Below are positions 40,483-48,575 of a stretch of DNA of 64,000 nt, piece by piece. Source of the DNA: Pseudomonadota bacterium (GTDB taxonomy: Bacteria > Pseudomonadota > Alphaproteobacteria > Rhizobiales > Rhizobiaceae); NCBI GenBank assembly GCA_023451735.1, contig JAEXYH010000093.1, forward strand, positions 62,001 through 126,000, given 5' to 3'. The position numbers were made by a program, and so were the translations under genes. The notes beneath the pieces are model-generated. The model saw nothing but the letters and a program-made list of their open reading frames with translations. It made no database searches and had not been told where the DNA came from. Within the stretch, counting starts at the first letter, position 1. Each line of letters opens with the position of its first letter.

Positions 40483-40497
40483 TCATTTGTGAAATGA
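40483..40497. promoter_or_regulatory. LysR-type operator candidate between MFS and LysR genes
   Basis: TCATTT-GTG-AAATGA is a perfect palindrome with 6-bp arms in the 225-bp divergent intergenic region, close to the T-N11-A shape bound by LysR proteins. Confidence 0.55.
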
Positions 40498-40607
40498 AGT
40501 CACAGGCGAGGGGTTCGCTGATTGCTGTCCCAGTCCAACGGACAGCCACAAACGATCGCTTGACCGGAGATGCCGGTAGGTTTGATATCGAAAAGCTGGG
40601 AGGCCCC

Positions 40608-41501
40608 TTGGACAACCGCGCCGGAGAAATGGAAGTTTTCGTCCTCGCAGCCGAGCTGAAAAGCTTCTCCGCGGCGGGGCGAAGGCTGAAACTGTCGCCA
40701 TCCGCGGTCAGCAAGCTGGTGACGCGGCTGGAGGACAGGCTCGGCACGCGGCTGGTCGTGCGCTCCACCCGCATGTTGCAACTGACGCCGGAAGGCGAAA
40801 CCTATCTTGCCCGCGCAAGCCGCATCCTGGCCGAGATCGCCGATACGGAAGAAATCGTCTCCGGCGGCGGACGGGCACTGCCGCGTGGGCCGCTGTCGGT
40901 CAACGCCTCTGTCGGGTTCGGCGAGCTTTACATCCTGCCGATGACCCGAGAGTTTCAAAAGCTCTTTCCGGATGTGCAGCTGGATATCACGCTGACCGAC
41001 GATACGGTCGATCTCATCCGCGAGCGCGTCGACATCGCCATCCGCCATGGACCGTTGCGGGATTCGTCCCTGATGGCGCGCAAGCTCGGCCAGACCCGGC
41101 AGGTAGTCATTGCTTCGCCGGCCTATATTGCCGAGTACGGTCTGCCGAATTCGCCGGCCGATCTCGACCGGCACAATTGCATCAACTTCAATTTCCGTCG
41201 CGCGGTCGAGGGCTGGCCCTTTCGCGACCCGGCAACCGGCAAGATCGATCTGCGCCCTGTCTCAGGCAATCTGAAAGCGTCGAGCGGCTCGATCATCCGC
41301 CAGTTCTGCGTCGATGGCCTCGGGATCGGCCGTGTCGGACGATTCCATGTGGAGCCGGACATCCAGGCCGGCCGGCTGGTGCCGATCCTGGAGGATTTTA
41401 ATCCGGAGGACATCGAGGACATCCACGCCGTCTATGCCGGGCACGAACATCTGGCCGTGCGCATCCGCGCCTTCATCGATTTCCTCGCAGAACGGTTATG
41501 A
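40608..41501 (+). CDS. LysR family transcriptional regulator
   Basis: 297 residues from TTG 40608, which has GGGAGG 5 nt upstream and begins at the family N-terminus (LDNRAGEMEVFVLAAELKSF). The ORF extends to ATG 40494, but those 38 residues overlap the control region. HTH about 1-60 (SFSAAGRRLKLSPSAVSKLV); effector domain with DITLTDDTVDLIRERVDIAI and the conserved NASVGFGELYILP start. It is of the CrgA/AaeR type often divergent from aldo/keto reductases and exporters, so it probably controls the 39195-38136 genes. Inducer unknown. Confidence 0.92.
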   Translation: MDNRAGEMEVFVLAAELKSFSAAGRRLKLSPSAVSKLVTRLEDRLGTRLVVRSTRMLQLTPEGETYLARASRILAEIADTEEIVSGGGRALPRGPLSVNASVGFGELYILPMTREFQKLFPDVQLDITLTDDTVDLIRERVDIAIRHGPLRDSSLMARKLGQTRQVVIASPAYIAEYGLPNSPADLDRHNCINFNFRRAVEGWPFRDPATGKIDLRPVSGNLKASSGSIIRQFCVDGLGIGRVGRFHVEPDIQAGRLVPILEDFNPEDIEDIHAVYAGHEHLAVRIRAFIDFLAERL

Positions 41502-41521
41502 CCCTGATACCCGGCTTGCGT

Positions 41522-42541
41522 TCAGACCGCCATTTTCGGCGCCTGATAGATCCACCATGCCCGCATCCTGTTCGCGCAGGCACGAAGAACCAGCGGGACG
41601 CTGAGGGAAACGGCGATAAGAAAGAAGACACCGGCATGGGCAATGGCGTTGTTATGAGGCAGTGAACGCGCCAGAAGCGCCGAAAAAGCCGAAATCAGCA
41701 GCACATGGGTAACGTAGATCGGCAGCGTATTGCGCCCGATATAGGCGATCGGATTGCGCTTCGGCCAAAGCTGCCCGATGCCGATCGCGACACTGCAACC
41801 CAGCAACAACCCGGACAGGGAAAGCAGAATGGCGGCTGCCCCATAGTCCAGCCCACCGCCGAGCAGCGGTAACAGGCTGAGTTTCAGCACCACGAAGGCG
41901 ATGGCAGCCGCGATGCCGATCACGACCGGCCATTTTGCAAGGATGCTGATGATCGGTTTTCCGAAATAGAGCCCGAACAGGAAGAATGGCATATAGACCA
42001 GAACATTGCGGTGCACGAAATTGAATGGCTGTATCGTGCCGGCCCAGGTCATCAGCGCCAGCGCCAGTGAAAAGCCGAGAGCCACAAGCGGTGCCCTGGC
42101 GAAAAGCCGTCCGATGAAAAAGAAGATTGCAAGCGCCCATATGAACCACAGGCCGCTTTCCGGCATGATCCACATGCTCGCGAGTTCGCTCAGCGTATCG
42201 CCCTCGGTCTTGACGATGACATTGTCCTGCACATGCCGGAAATAAAGCCAGCGGATGAGACTCCATAGCGCGAAGAGATAGGCGAAGGTCCAGATCTGCT
42301 TGGCAAACAGCGACCGCCAGTCTCTCTTCAGAACGCCTGCGCCCAGAATGCCGGAGATCGTGAAGAACATCGGCATCCGGATCGGCGTCAGCAGCTCGTT
42401 CAGGGCTGACGCGAATTTGGGGTCGAACCCGTTCGCCTTCATGTAGAGCGTCGCATGGAACACCGCGACGCAGACGATCGAACCACCCTTGGCAATGTCC
42501 AGCCACTCGATTCGCGGCTTCGGTATGGAGGTTTGGTTCAT
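41522..42541 (-). CDS. Acyltransferase 3 (OafA/YrhL-like membrane O-acyltransferase)
   Basis: 339 residues with about ten predicted membrane helices. N-terminal motif RIEWLDIAKGGSIVCVAVFH carries the catalytic-type His of the family (ExxDxAKG...H), and TPIRMPMFFTISGILGAG follows, as in Acyl_transf_3 proteins such as fucose-4-O-acetylase. Lacks the C-terminal SGNH esterase domain. Probably acetylates an exopolysaccharide, lipopolysaccharide or membrane glucan; no polysaccharide cluster is adjacent to show which. Precedes the PLD gene on the minus strand by 97 bp. Confidence 0.88.
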   Translation of the reverse strand: MNQTSIPKPRIEWLDIAKGGSIVCVAVFHATLYMKANGFDPKFASALNELLTPIRMPMFFTISGILGAGVLKRDWRSLFAKQIWTFAYLFALWSLIRWLYFRHVQDNVIVKTEGDTLSELASMWIMPESGLWFIWALAIFFFIGRLFARAPLVALGFSLALALMTWAGTIQPFNFVHRNVLVYMPFFLFGLYFGKPIISILAKWPVVIGIAAAIAFVVLKLSLLPLLGGGLDYGAAAILLSLSGLLLGCSVAIGIGQLWPKRNPIAYIGRNTLPIYVTHVLLISAFSALLARSLPHNNAIAHAGVFFLIAVSLSVPLVLRACANRMRAWWIYQAPKMAV

Positions 42542-42638
42542 GAACTCTCCTCGCTAGTGCATTGGCTTCTGGCAAAAGGATGTGCCGGTATTCCGTGGCA
42601 ACCATGAGGCAAGGCGGAATCTTGGCCGAAGGCCGCCT

Positions 42639-44147
42639 TCAGGGCTCTTTCGCTCCTGCAGTCGTTGATGCGAGTTTGCTGCCGCGACGGCCGAAGCGTT
42701 GCCGCAGGAAATGCGACGCGCGATAACGTACCCCGGCGGGGCGCTCGGGATCGGCGATGCCCGATTCTGCAATCAGCTCCTCGTCTGCCGTTAGTTCTCG
42801 CATCGGCACCGGAACGAGCCCGCGCCCGCTGTCCCGGTTCAAGGCCTCGATCGCCCGGATAATCGAGCCGTCATGCGCCGCGATCGTCTTGGAAACGTCC
42901 GCAGCCCCGCGTCCCAGATGTTCTGCGATCAGGTCGTCCCGCGTCGCGGTAATCTTCTCCGTCAGCGCCGACTGCCCTTCCGAAGCTTCAAGGATCAGAT
43001 CGCATTCGGTGTCATAGCCCATCGAGCGGTTATTGAGATTGGCCGAGCCGATCTTCACGATCCGGTCGTCGGCGAACATCATCTTGGCATGAACATAGAT
43101 CGGGGTACGCGCCGCGTTGACGGGATAATAAAGCCGGAAGCGGTCATGGATATCGGCATCCTTGACAACCTTCATCAGCCTTATCCGGGCGCTGTCCATC
43201 GCCTTGGCTTCGAGATATCCTTCACAGCCCTCCGGGTTGATCAGCACGATCTCCGGTCCGTCCGGCTCCTTCAGTCGTTCTGCCATGGCTTCGGCGATGC
43301 GGCGGGATGCGAAATACTGGCTTTCCACATAGAGTGTCTTCTTCACCGCTGCGATGATCGCGAGCTTGGCAGTCTCGATCTCGACGATCTGCTTGCGTTC
43401 GTCATATTCCGGTGCCGTGCGCGCGATCCCGATCGATATGTCGCGAAAGCCCACCTCCAGCCCGTCCGGCCAGGGCGTTTCGCCATCCGAAGCGGCTTCC
43501 GGTGAAAGCTCTTCACCGGCGGCAAGCCTCCAGCGGTTCCGGGCGACTTCGCCGAGCGCCCGTGCCGCATCTCCGGAAAGGCAGGTCGTCGCGTCATGCC
43601 ACGGCCCTTGCGCAAAACCCATCGGCGATTTCCGCAAAGGCTCCTTGTCCGTGTGATCGCGCGTATCCCAGCGTCCGACCGTCATGTCGATCCCGCCACA
43701 GAAGGCCACCTCGTCATCGATGACGAGCAGCTTCATGTGATGCGAGGAAATGGACGGATGCGCCCCGTCGAGCTTCAGATGGATCCGTTTGTCGAACATC
43801 CATTTGAGAATGTAGAACGGCGTCTCTCCGCGGGTGATCGAGTTGATCAGCCCGATATCCCATTTGAGGATGCGGATATCGAGATCGGCATTGCGTGCGG
43901 CAAGCGCGTTGAGAAACTTGCCGAGCTGATCCGGCAGCTCGTCGGCCCTGTTCTTGTCGTCGCCATTGCCCGGGACAAGGTCGATACGCGTGTCGAAATC
44001 CCAGCCTATCAGATAGATCGAGCGCCGTGCCTTGGTCATGGCATTCTTGGCGTGACGGAAAAAGTCGGCGGCGTCGATGATGATCGAAAGTCGGTCTGCC
44101 TCTGCGATCCGCCAGCAGGTCTCGCCTTCCTTCAATATGTTCTTCAT
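42639..44147 (-). CDS. Phospholipase D family protein
   Basis: 502 residues with two HKD active sites: SSHHMKLLVIDDEVAFCGGI (HxKxxxxD) and YVHAKMMFADDRIVKIGSAN (HxKxxxxD followed by GSANxNxRS). No signal peptide and no N-terminal membrane anchor, unlike most cardiolipin synthases. Similar to plant-type PLD and the rhizobial PLD-like phosphatidylserine/cardiolipin enzymes. Likely hydrolyses or transfers phosphatidyl groups, perhaps at the inner membrane. The C-terminal tail is basic and Arg-rich (RQRFGRRGSKLAS). Start ATG 44147 lies after a clear drop in coding character upstream. Confidence 0.9.
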   Translation of the reverse strand: MKNILKEGETCWRIAEADRLSIIIDAADFFRHAKNAMTKARRSIYLIGWDFDTRIDLVPGNGDDKNRADELPDQLGKFLNALAARNADLDIRILKWDIGLINSITRGETPFYILKWMFDKRIHLKLDGAHPSISSHHMKLLVIDDEVAFCGGIDMTVGRWDTRDHTDKEPLRKSPMGFAQGPWHDATTCLSGDAARALGEVARNRWRLAAGEELSPEAASDGETPWPDGLEVGFRDISIGIARTAPEYDERKQIVEIETAKLAIIAAVKKTLYVESQYFASRRIAEAMAERLKEPDGPEIVLINPEGCEGYLEAKAMDSARIRLMKVVKDADIHDRFRLYYPVNAARTPIYVHAKMMFADDRIVKIGSANLNNRSMGYDTECDLILEASEGQSALTEKITATRDDLIAEHLGRGAADVSKTIAAHDGSIIRAIEALNRDSGRGLVPVPMRELTADEELIAESGIADPERPAGVRYRASHFLRQRFGRRGSKLASTTAGAKEP

Positions 44148-44295
44148 TTACCCAGTTGCCCGTCGTCCATTGGTGTCGACGGGGGCATATAGGGCGATAG
44201 AACAGGTCTTCTACGGGATTTTGCGACGTTTCGAATGGCTGGTGCTTCAGGCTGCCGTCTTGTCGCTCCGGCGGCTTTACTCTCGCACTATGTGC

Positions 44296-44353
44296 ATGGC
44301 TGGCTCTCCCGTGGAGTGCCCCCCCGAAAAGGTTTGGCGAGAGAGCCAGCCAT
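44296..44353. repeat. 13-bp inverted repeat with 32-bp loop
   Basis: ATGGCTGGCTCTC (44296-44308) and GAGAGCCAGCCAT (44341-44353) are perfect complements. It sits between the ends of the ChaC-like gene and the start of the PLD gene, so it may be a terminator for the former or a regulatory structure for the latter. Confidence 0.55.
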
Positions 44354-44414
44354 TCAGCAGATTGGGGCTGACAGCGCCCCGACGCGTTTCAAGCATGATC
44401 GCCGTGCAACGTCT

Positions 44415-45155
44415 TCACCCATTTGAGGGAGAAAAACCGCTCGAGGTCGAAATCGGGCCGCTATGCATCGTTTCGACTTCCTTCGCGACGAGTTCCTGCA
44501 ACCGCCAGAGATTGCGGTCACGAATGCCGAATTCGGCCAGATGCACGACCGTGTTGTAGAGATATTCGGCGCAGGAACCGCGATGCCCGCAGGCGCGTGC
44601 GAGAATTGGAGCGACCTCTTCGAGCGGCAGAAGCGGGCGTACGATCCGCGGGCTGTCCCCACCGGCCCAGAAGGTCAGCGCCGGGATCGTGTCGCCGTCT
44701 TCCGTGCGCACCGGCAGAAAGCGGAAGGTCGTCAGGCTGTCCTTGTTGCTGAGTTCACGCCGGAGCGCCTTTTCGATCTGCTCGCGCTTGTCGTGGTCGG
44801 CCACCCGGTAGATCACCCCGTCGCAACGCCCGCCGCGAGACAGCATCATCATCAGCCCCGGCTGGGCCGGAGAGCCGCGTCCGCGCTCGATACGCAGCGA
44901 AAATGAGCGATGCCAGCCATAGGCCGTGGCGCGCTGGCAGGCGACCGAATCGAAGCCGGGTTTCCAGATCAGCGAACCATAGGCGAAGATCCAAAGCGGT
45001 TCGTCGCCGATTTCCTCCAGCAGCCGCTCCGTCAGGGCCATATAGTCGTCATCTTCAAGCGGCGTCCAGGCCGCAGGCAATCCCGGGTCAGCCTCCTCGC
45101 GAAAGCAGAGATCGACCATCTGCTGGGTCAGGGACATGGGAGATGATTTGGGCAT
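44415..45155 (-). CDS. Gamma-glutamylcyclotransferase, ChaC family
   Basis: 246 residues. The substrate-binding motif FAYGSLIWKPGFD is at about 58-70 and the catalytic Glu is expected in RRELSNKDSLTTFRFLPV or nearby. ChaC enzymes cleave glutathione to cysteinylglycine and 5-oxoproline. The C-terminal half ENxxYL-type region is CAEYLYNTVVHLAEFGIRD. Cytosolic. Fits the glutathione theme (GSTs at 1-2.3 kb) but is not linked to them. ATG 45155 or 45137 could be the start; neither has a strong SD. Confidence 0.88.
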   Translation of the reverse strand: MPKSSPMSLTQQMVDLCFREEADPGLPAAWTPLEDDDYMALTERLLEEIGDEPLWIFAYGSLIWKPGFDSVACQRATAYGWHRSFSLRIERGRGSPAQPGLMMMLSRGGRCDGVIYRVADHDKREQIEKALRRELSNKDSLTTFRFLPVRTEDGDTIPALTFWAGGDSPRIVRPLLPLEEVAPILARACGHRGSCAEYLYNTVVHLAEFGIRDRNLWRLQELVAKEVETMHSGPISTSSGFSPSNG

Positions 45156-45320
45156 GGCTTTTGCGGGTGTCGAAGCAGATATGGCATTGGTGAAGCCCGA
45201 AATTGCGCCGCCTTTGCCGGGCTGTCAACGTATCGCCGCAGCATGATTATGCGCGTTGCCGCATAGACGCCCGATTGTTCTGGTGAAAGATCACGGATCA
45301 TATCGATCTGACATGAATCC

Positions 45321-45521
45321 GTGAACGAAAGAGGTGTTGCGTTGCGCTGGCTGTTTATTCTTGTTCTTGCCCTGCTGGTCGCCTGCATCCTCAGCATCAT
45401 CTGGATGAACGATGCGAACCGATTTCCGGCCGGCGGGCACTTGCAGGGAGGCGATCCGATGCAGCAGAACCCGCTGACGGGCCAGCCGCCAACGCCCAGC
45501 CAGCCAAACGGCAATCCTTGA
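45321..45521 (+). CDS. Small membrane protein (up to 66 aa)
   Basis: One N-terminal hydrophobic helix (WLFILVLALLVACILSIIW), then a hydrophilic Gln/Pro-rich tail (GDPMQQNPLTGQPPTPSQP). GTG 45321 gives 66 residues, but TTG 45342 has a better-placed AGAGG and gives 59. The LVAC might be a lipobox. Function unknown; the composition and size resemble other rhizobial small membrane proteins. Confidence 0.55.
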   Translation: MNERGVALRWLFILVLALLVACILSIIWMNDANRFPAGGHLQGGDPMQQNPLTGQPPTPSQPNGNP

Positions 45522-45643
45522 GTTGGTCGGAGATGTGAATCATCAATTTTTGTGATGGTTCATTTCAGATTATCGCTTGACCTTCGGACGCCGGAAGCCT
45601 TCATTCGCCGCAAATTTCGTGCCTGCTTTGAAGGAGACTGATC

Positions 45644-46531
45644 ATGGCCGTCGATACATCCCCCCGTTCCACCACCTGGACATATGTGGACGGGGAGTGG
45701 GTGGAGGGCAATCCGAAGCTCATCGGCCCCACCTCGCACGCCATGTGGCTTGCCTCGACCGTATTCGACGGCGCCCGCTGGTTCGACGGCATTGCTCCCG
45801 ACCTCGACCTGCATTGCCAGCGGGTCAACCGTTCGGCCACCAACATGGGCATGAACCCAACGATGAAGCCGGAAGAGATCGAGGCTCTCGCGCTCGAAGG
45901 TATCAAGAAGTTCGACGGCAAGACGGCGATCTATATCAAGCCGATGTACTGGGCCGAGCACGGCACGTCCTATAGCGTTGTCGCACCCGATCCGGAATCG
46001 ACCCGCTTCGCGCTTTGCCTTTTCGAAGCGCCGATGGGAACCGCAAAACCATCCTCGCTCACCGTGTCGCCCTACCGCCGTCCGAACCCGGAAGTCGCCA
46101 TGACCATGGCCAAGGCCGGCAGCCTTTATCCCAACAGCGGCCGCATGATCATCGAAGCCCGCAATCGCGGTTTCGACAACGCGCTTGCTCTCGACATGAA
46201 CGGCAATGTTGCCGAAACCGCATCCTCCAACATTTTCCTGGTCAAGGACGGCGTGGTCATGACGCCGATTGCTAACGGCACCTTCCTTGCCGGAATCACC
46301 CGCGCCCGCGTCATCGGCCTGCTCCGCCAGGCCGGTTTCGACGTCCGCGAAGTGACGCTGACGGTCCAGGATTTCGCTGCTGCCGACGAGATCTTCACCT
46401 CCGGCAACTATTCCAAGATCGTGCCGGTGACAAAGTTCGAGGAGCGGATGCTGCAGGAAGGTCCGGTCACCCGCAAGGCGCTGGAAGTCTACATGGACTG
46501 GGCTCGCTCCGGCGGCCGCAACGACGCCTGA
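45644..46531 (+). CDS. ilvE: Branched-chain amino acid aminotransferase
   Basis: PLP-dependent fold-type IV enzyme transferring amino groups between branched-chain amino acids and 2-oxoglutarate. 295 residues, GAAGGAG ribosome site. The PLP lysine is Lys157 (MAKAGSLYPNSGRM), followed by EARNRGFDNALALDMNGNVA and ETASSNIFLVKDG, the phosphate-binding and substrate regions. Cytosolic. Related D-amino acid transaminases share the fold, but length and the GARWFDG region suit IlvE. Ends with a terminator. Confidence 0.9.
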   Translation: MAVDTSPRSTTWTYVDGEWVEGNPKLIGPTSHAMWLASTVFDGARWFDGIAPDLDLHCQRVNRSATNMGMNPTMKPEEIEALALEGIKKFDGKTAIYIKPMYWAEHGTSYSVVAPDPESTRFALCLFEAPMGTAKPSSLTVSPYRRPNPEVAMTMAKAGSLYPNSGRMIIEARNRGFDNALALDMNGNVAETASSNIFLVKDGVVMTPIANGTFLAGITRARVIGLLRQAGFDVREVTLTVQDFAAADEIFTSGNYSKIVPVTKFEERMLQEGPVTRKALEVYMDWARSGGRNDA

Positions 46532-46545
46532 TTGACGAGAAATCG

Positions 46546-46587
46546 GCAACGCTCGGAAGAAATATTCGGGCGTTGCTCTCATTTTGG
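46546..46587 (+). terminator. Terminator after the aminotransferase gene
   Basis: GCAACGC (46546-46552) pairs with GCGTTGC (46570-46576) with extra CG pairs, followed by TCTCATTTT. Confidence 0.72.
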
Positions 46588-46770
46588 TCCGCGATGCTTA
46601 CCAAATGTGAGGTATTGTGTGGTCGCGTTCACAAAATTTGATTAATTGCTTTGTCCGGGCGGAAGTATATATCTCGATAAGCTCATTTGTTGACGGCAGA
46701 TATGTCATGAGGGCTCCGGTAACATCTGCATCTCTCTCCCTGGGAATCCTGACCCCGAAAAGGAGTAGCA

Positions 46771-47754
46771 ATGTCAGTAGAGGCATCGTCATCGACTGCG
46801 TCGCAGCCCAATGATCTTGAGGCCATTGCTCGCGGCGGTAGTCGTTTCCGCCGGATGGCGGTCCGAATTCCGACCTATCTTGCAGACGTGAAGGAAAATC
46901 CGGCCTGGTTGCCGATGTTCGTACTGGCCCGCACCATGCCTGGCCGTCGTCTCCATTGGGCCTTGTCTGCCAAATACAAGCCCTCGGGAGATCCGCGGCC
47001 GTCGCTTTTCGGCAAGCTGGATGCATCGGCGGTGGCGGATGCGCTGCGCAGTGACGGCATTTTCACCGGCTTGCGAATGCCGGTCCAGGTCCAGCAGGAA
47101 ATCAGCAATTATGCCAGGATCACGCCCTGTTTCGGCAATTTCGATCGGTCTCTTGAATTCGTGGCGTCACGGCATCGCGAAGCCGAGCAGAGGTACGGTC
47201 GCTCACTGCTGAGCGGGCATTTCTTCGAGCGCTCGCTGCGCAGTGCAGGCGTCCGGGCCATCCAGGCCGACCCTTTGCTGATGGATATCGCAAAACATTA
47301 TCTCGGCGCCGGCGCCCAGCTCATCACCACCCGCATCTGGTGGAGCTTTCCGACGAAAGCTTCGACGGAGGCCGACCGAAGCCTTGCTTCGCTCGACAAG
47401 TTCCACTTCGATCTCGACGACTGGCGGATGCTGAAATTCTTCTTCAACCTCGTCGATGTTGACGAAGGCACCGGTCCGCATGTCTTCGTCAAGGGCAGCC
47501 ATAACCGCCGCAAGGTCAAACACCAGTATACGCTGCTTGTCGGCCATCCGGCGGATGATGTGCTGGATTATTATGGTGCCGATCAGGCTGTAACGCTGAC
47601 CGGCCCCGCGGGATCCGGCTTCGTCGAGGACCCTTTCGGCTTCCATATGGGCACGGTGCCCGTGACGAAACCGCGTCTGATGATGGAAGTCGGTTTCGGC
47701 GTATCGAAACCGTCCCGCCGCCGTTTCCACGGCGAGCCGGTCATCAGGCGATAA
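46771..47754 (+). CDS. PhyH-like Fe(II)/2-oxoglutarate dioxygenase family protein
   Basis: 327 residues from ATG 46771 with AAAAGGAG upstream. The central part matches phytanoyl-CoA dioxygenase fold: metal motif FHFDLDDW (His212 and Asp214), second ligand His292 in FGFHMGTVP, and Arg302 in KPRLMMEV, ten residues on, placed to bind 2-oxoglutarate. So the triad and cosubstrate Arg are intact. The N-terminal 100 residues are not PhyH-like (FRRMAVRIPTYLADVKENPA). Substrate unknown; such proteins often hydroxylate lipids or sugars. No biosynthetic cluster surrounds it. Confidence 0.85.
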   Translation: MSVEASSSTASQPNDLEAIARGGSRFRRMAVRIPTYLADVKENPAWLPMFVLARTMPGRRLHWALSAKYKPSGDPRPSLFGKLDASAVADALRSDGIFTGLRMPVQVQQEISNYARITPCFGNFDRSLEFVASRHREAEQRYGRSLLSGHFFERSLRSAGVRAIQADPLLMDIAKHYLGAGAQLITTRIWWSFPTKASTEADRSLASLDKFHFDLDDWRMLKFFFNLVDVDEGTGPHVFVKGSHNRRKVKHQYTLLVGHPADDVLDYYGADQAVTLTGPAGSGFVEDPFGFHMGTVPVTKPRLMMEVGFGVSKPSRRRFHGEPVIRR

Positions 47755-47761
47755 ATCCGGC

Positions 47762-48379
47762 TCAATTCCCGGCTATGCGTTCCAGGAAATCTGCCGCGCG
47801 GTCGGCGCCGCCGATCGAGATTGTATGGCCAAGCCCTGGCTCGATGACGGTCTCTACCGAGATGCCGGCGGCCTTTAATTCGGTCTCTGCCTTTTCCGTT
47901 TCCCAGGATGGAATGACCGGGTCCGACGTGCCGTGCACCAGCAGCACCTTGGTCTGCGTGGAAGGTTTAAGCGGATGTTCGGTTGCGAGCCGGCCGGAAA
48001 AACCGACGACGGCCGCGACGGGCCAGCGTCCGCTGGCAACGGCATCGAGCGACATGATCGTGCCCTGCGAAAAACCGACGAACACGACCCGGTCGAGCCT
48101 GCCGTTAAAACCGTTTTCCTCGATGATATCGGAAATCACCGTATCGAAGGCAGGCCGTGCCGCGGTGATACGGGCAGGGCGGTTTTCCTCGGTCACGCCG
48201 GCAACGCTGAACCACTGGTAACCTGCGCCGAAATTCGACGGTTGCGGGGCGTTTGGCGAGACGAAGACTGCTTCCGGCAGGCGCGCCTTCCAGCTTTCGC
48301 CGAGCGGCGCAAGATCGGCGCCGTTGGAACCGACGCCGTGAAGCAGGATGACGAGAAGGGAATTCTGCAAGACCGTCAT
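47762..48379 (-). CDS. Phospholipase/carboxylesterase family hydrolase
   Basis: 205 residues, convergent with the PhyH-like gene (8 bp apart). Small alpha/beta hydrolase of the LYPLA/YpfH type: LLHGVGSNGADLAPLGESW, nucleophile elbow FVGFSQGTIMS, acid VHGTSDPVIP, and catalytic His in GLGHTISIGG. Cytosolic esterase, possibly acting on acyl thioesters or lysophospholipids. Single gene. Confidence 0.92.
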   Translation of the reverse strand: MTVLQNSLLVILLHGVGSNGADLAPLGESWKARLPEAVFVSPNAPQPSNFGAGYQWFSVAGVTEENRPARITAARPAFDTVISDIIEENGFNGRLDRVVFVGFSQGTIMSLDAVASGRWPVAAVVGFSGRLATEHPLKPSTQTKVLLVHGTSDPVIPSWETEKAETELKAAGISVETVIEPGLGHTISIGGADRAADFLERIAGN

Positions 48380-48575
48380 GGCAATACCTTATGTGCAATG
48401 AAGACGGATCGTCCGCACCTTTGGATGATCCGTTTACGACAGGAAACGGGACGGAGCCAGGTCACGACCGTTGACCGCTCCGTTCACAGATAACGCATTT
48501 ACAAGACGGATGGTTCGCGGGGATTGGATGATCTCGCGCTTGTCTCGCGAAATCCACCGCCGGTTTCCATGCGCT

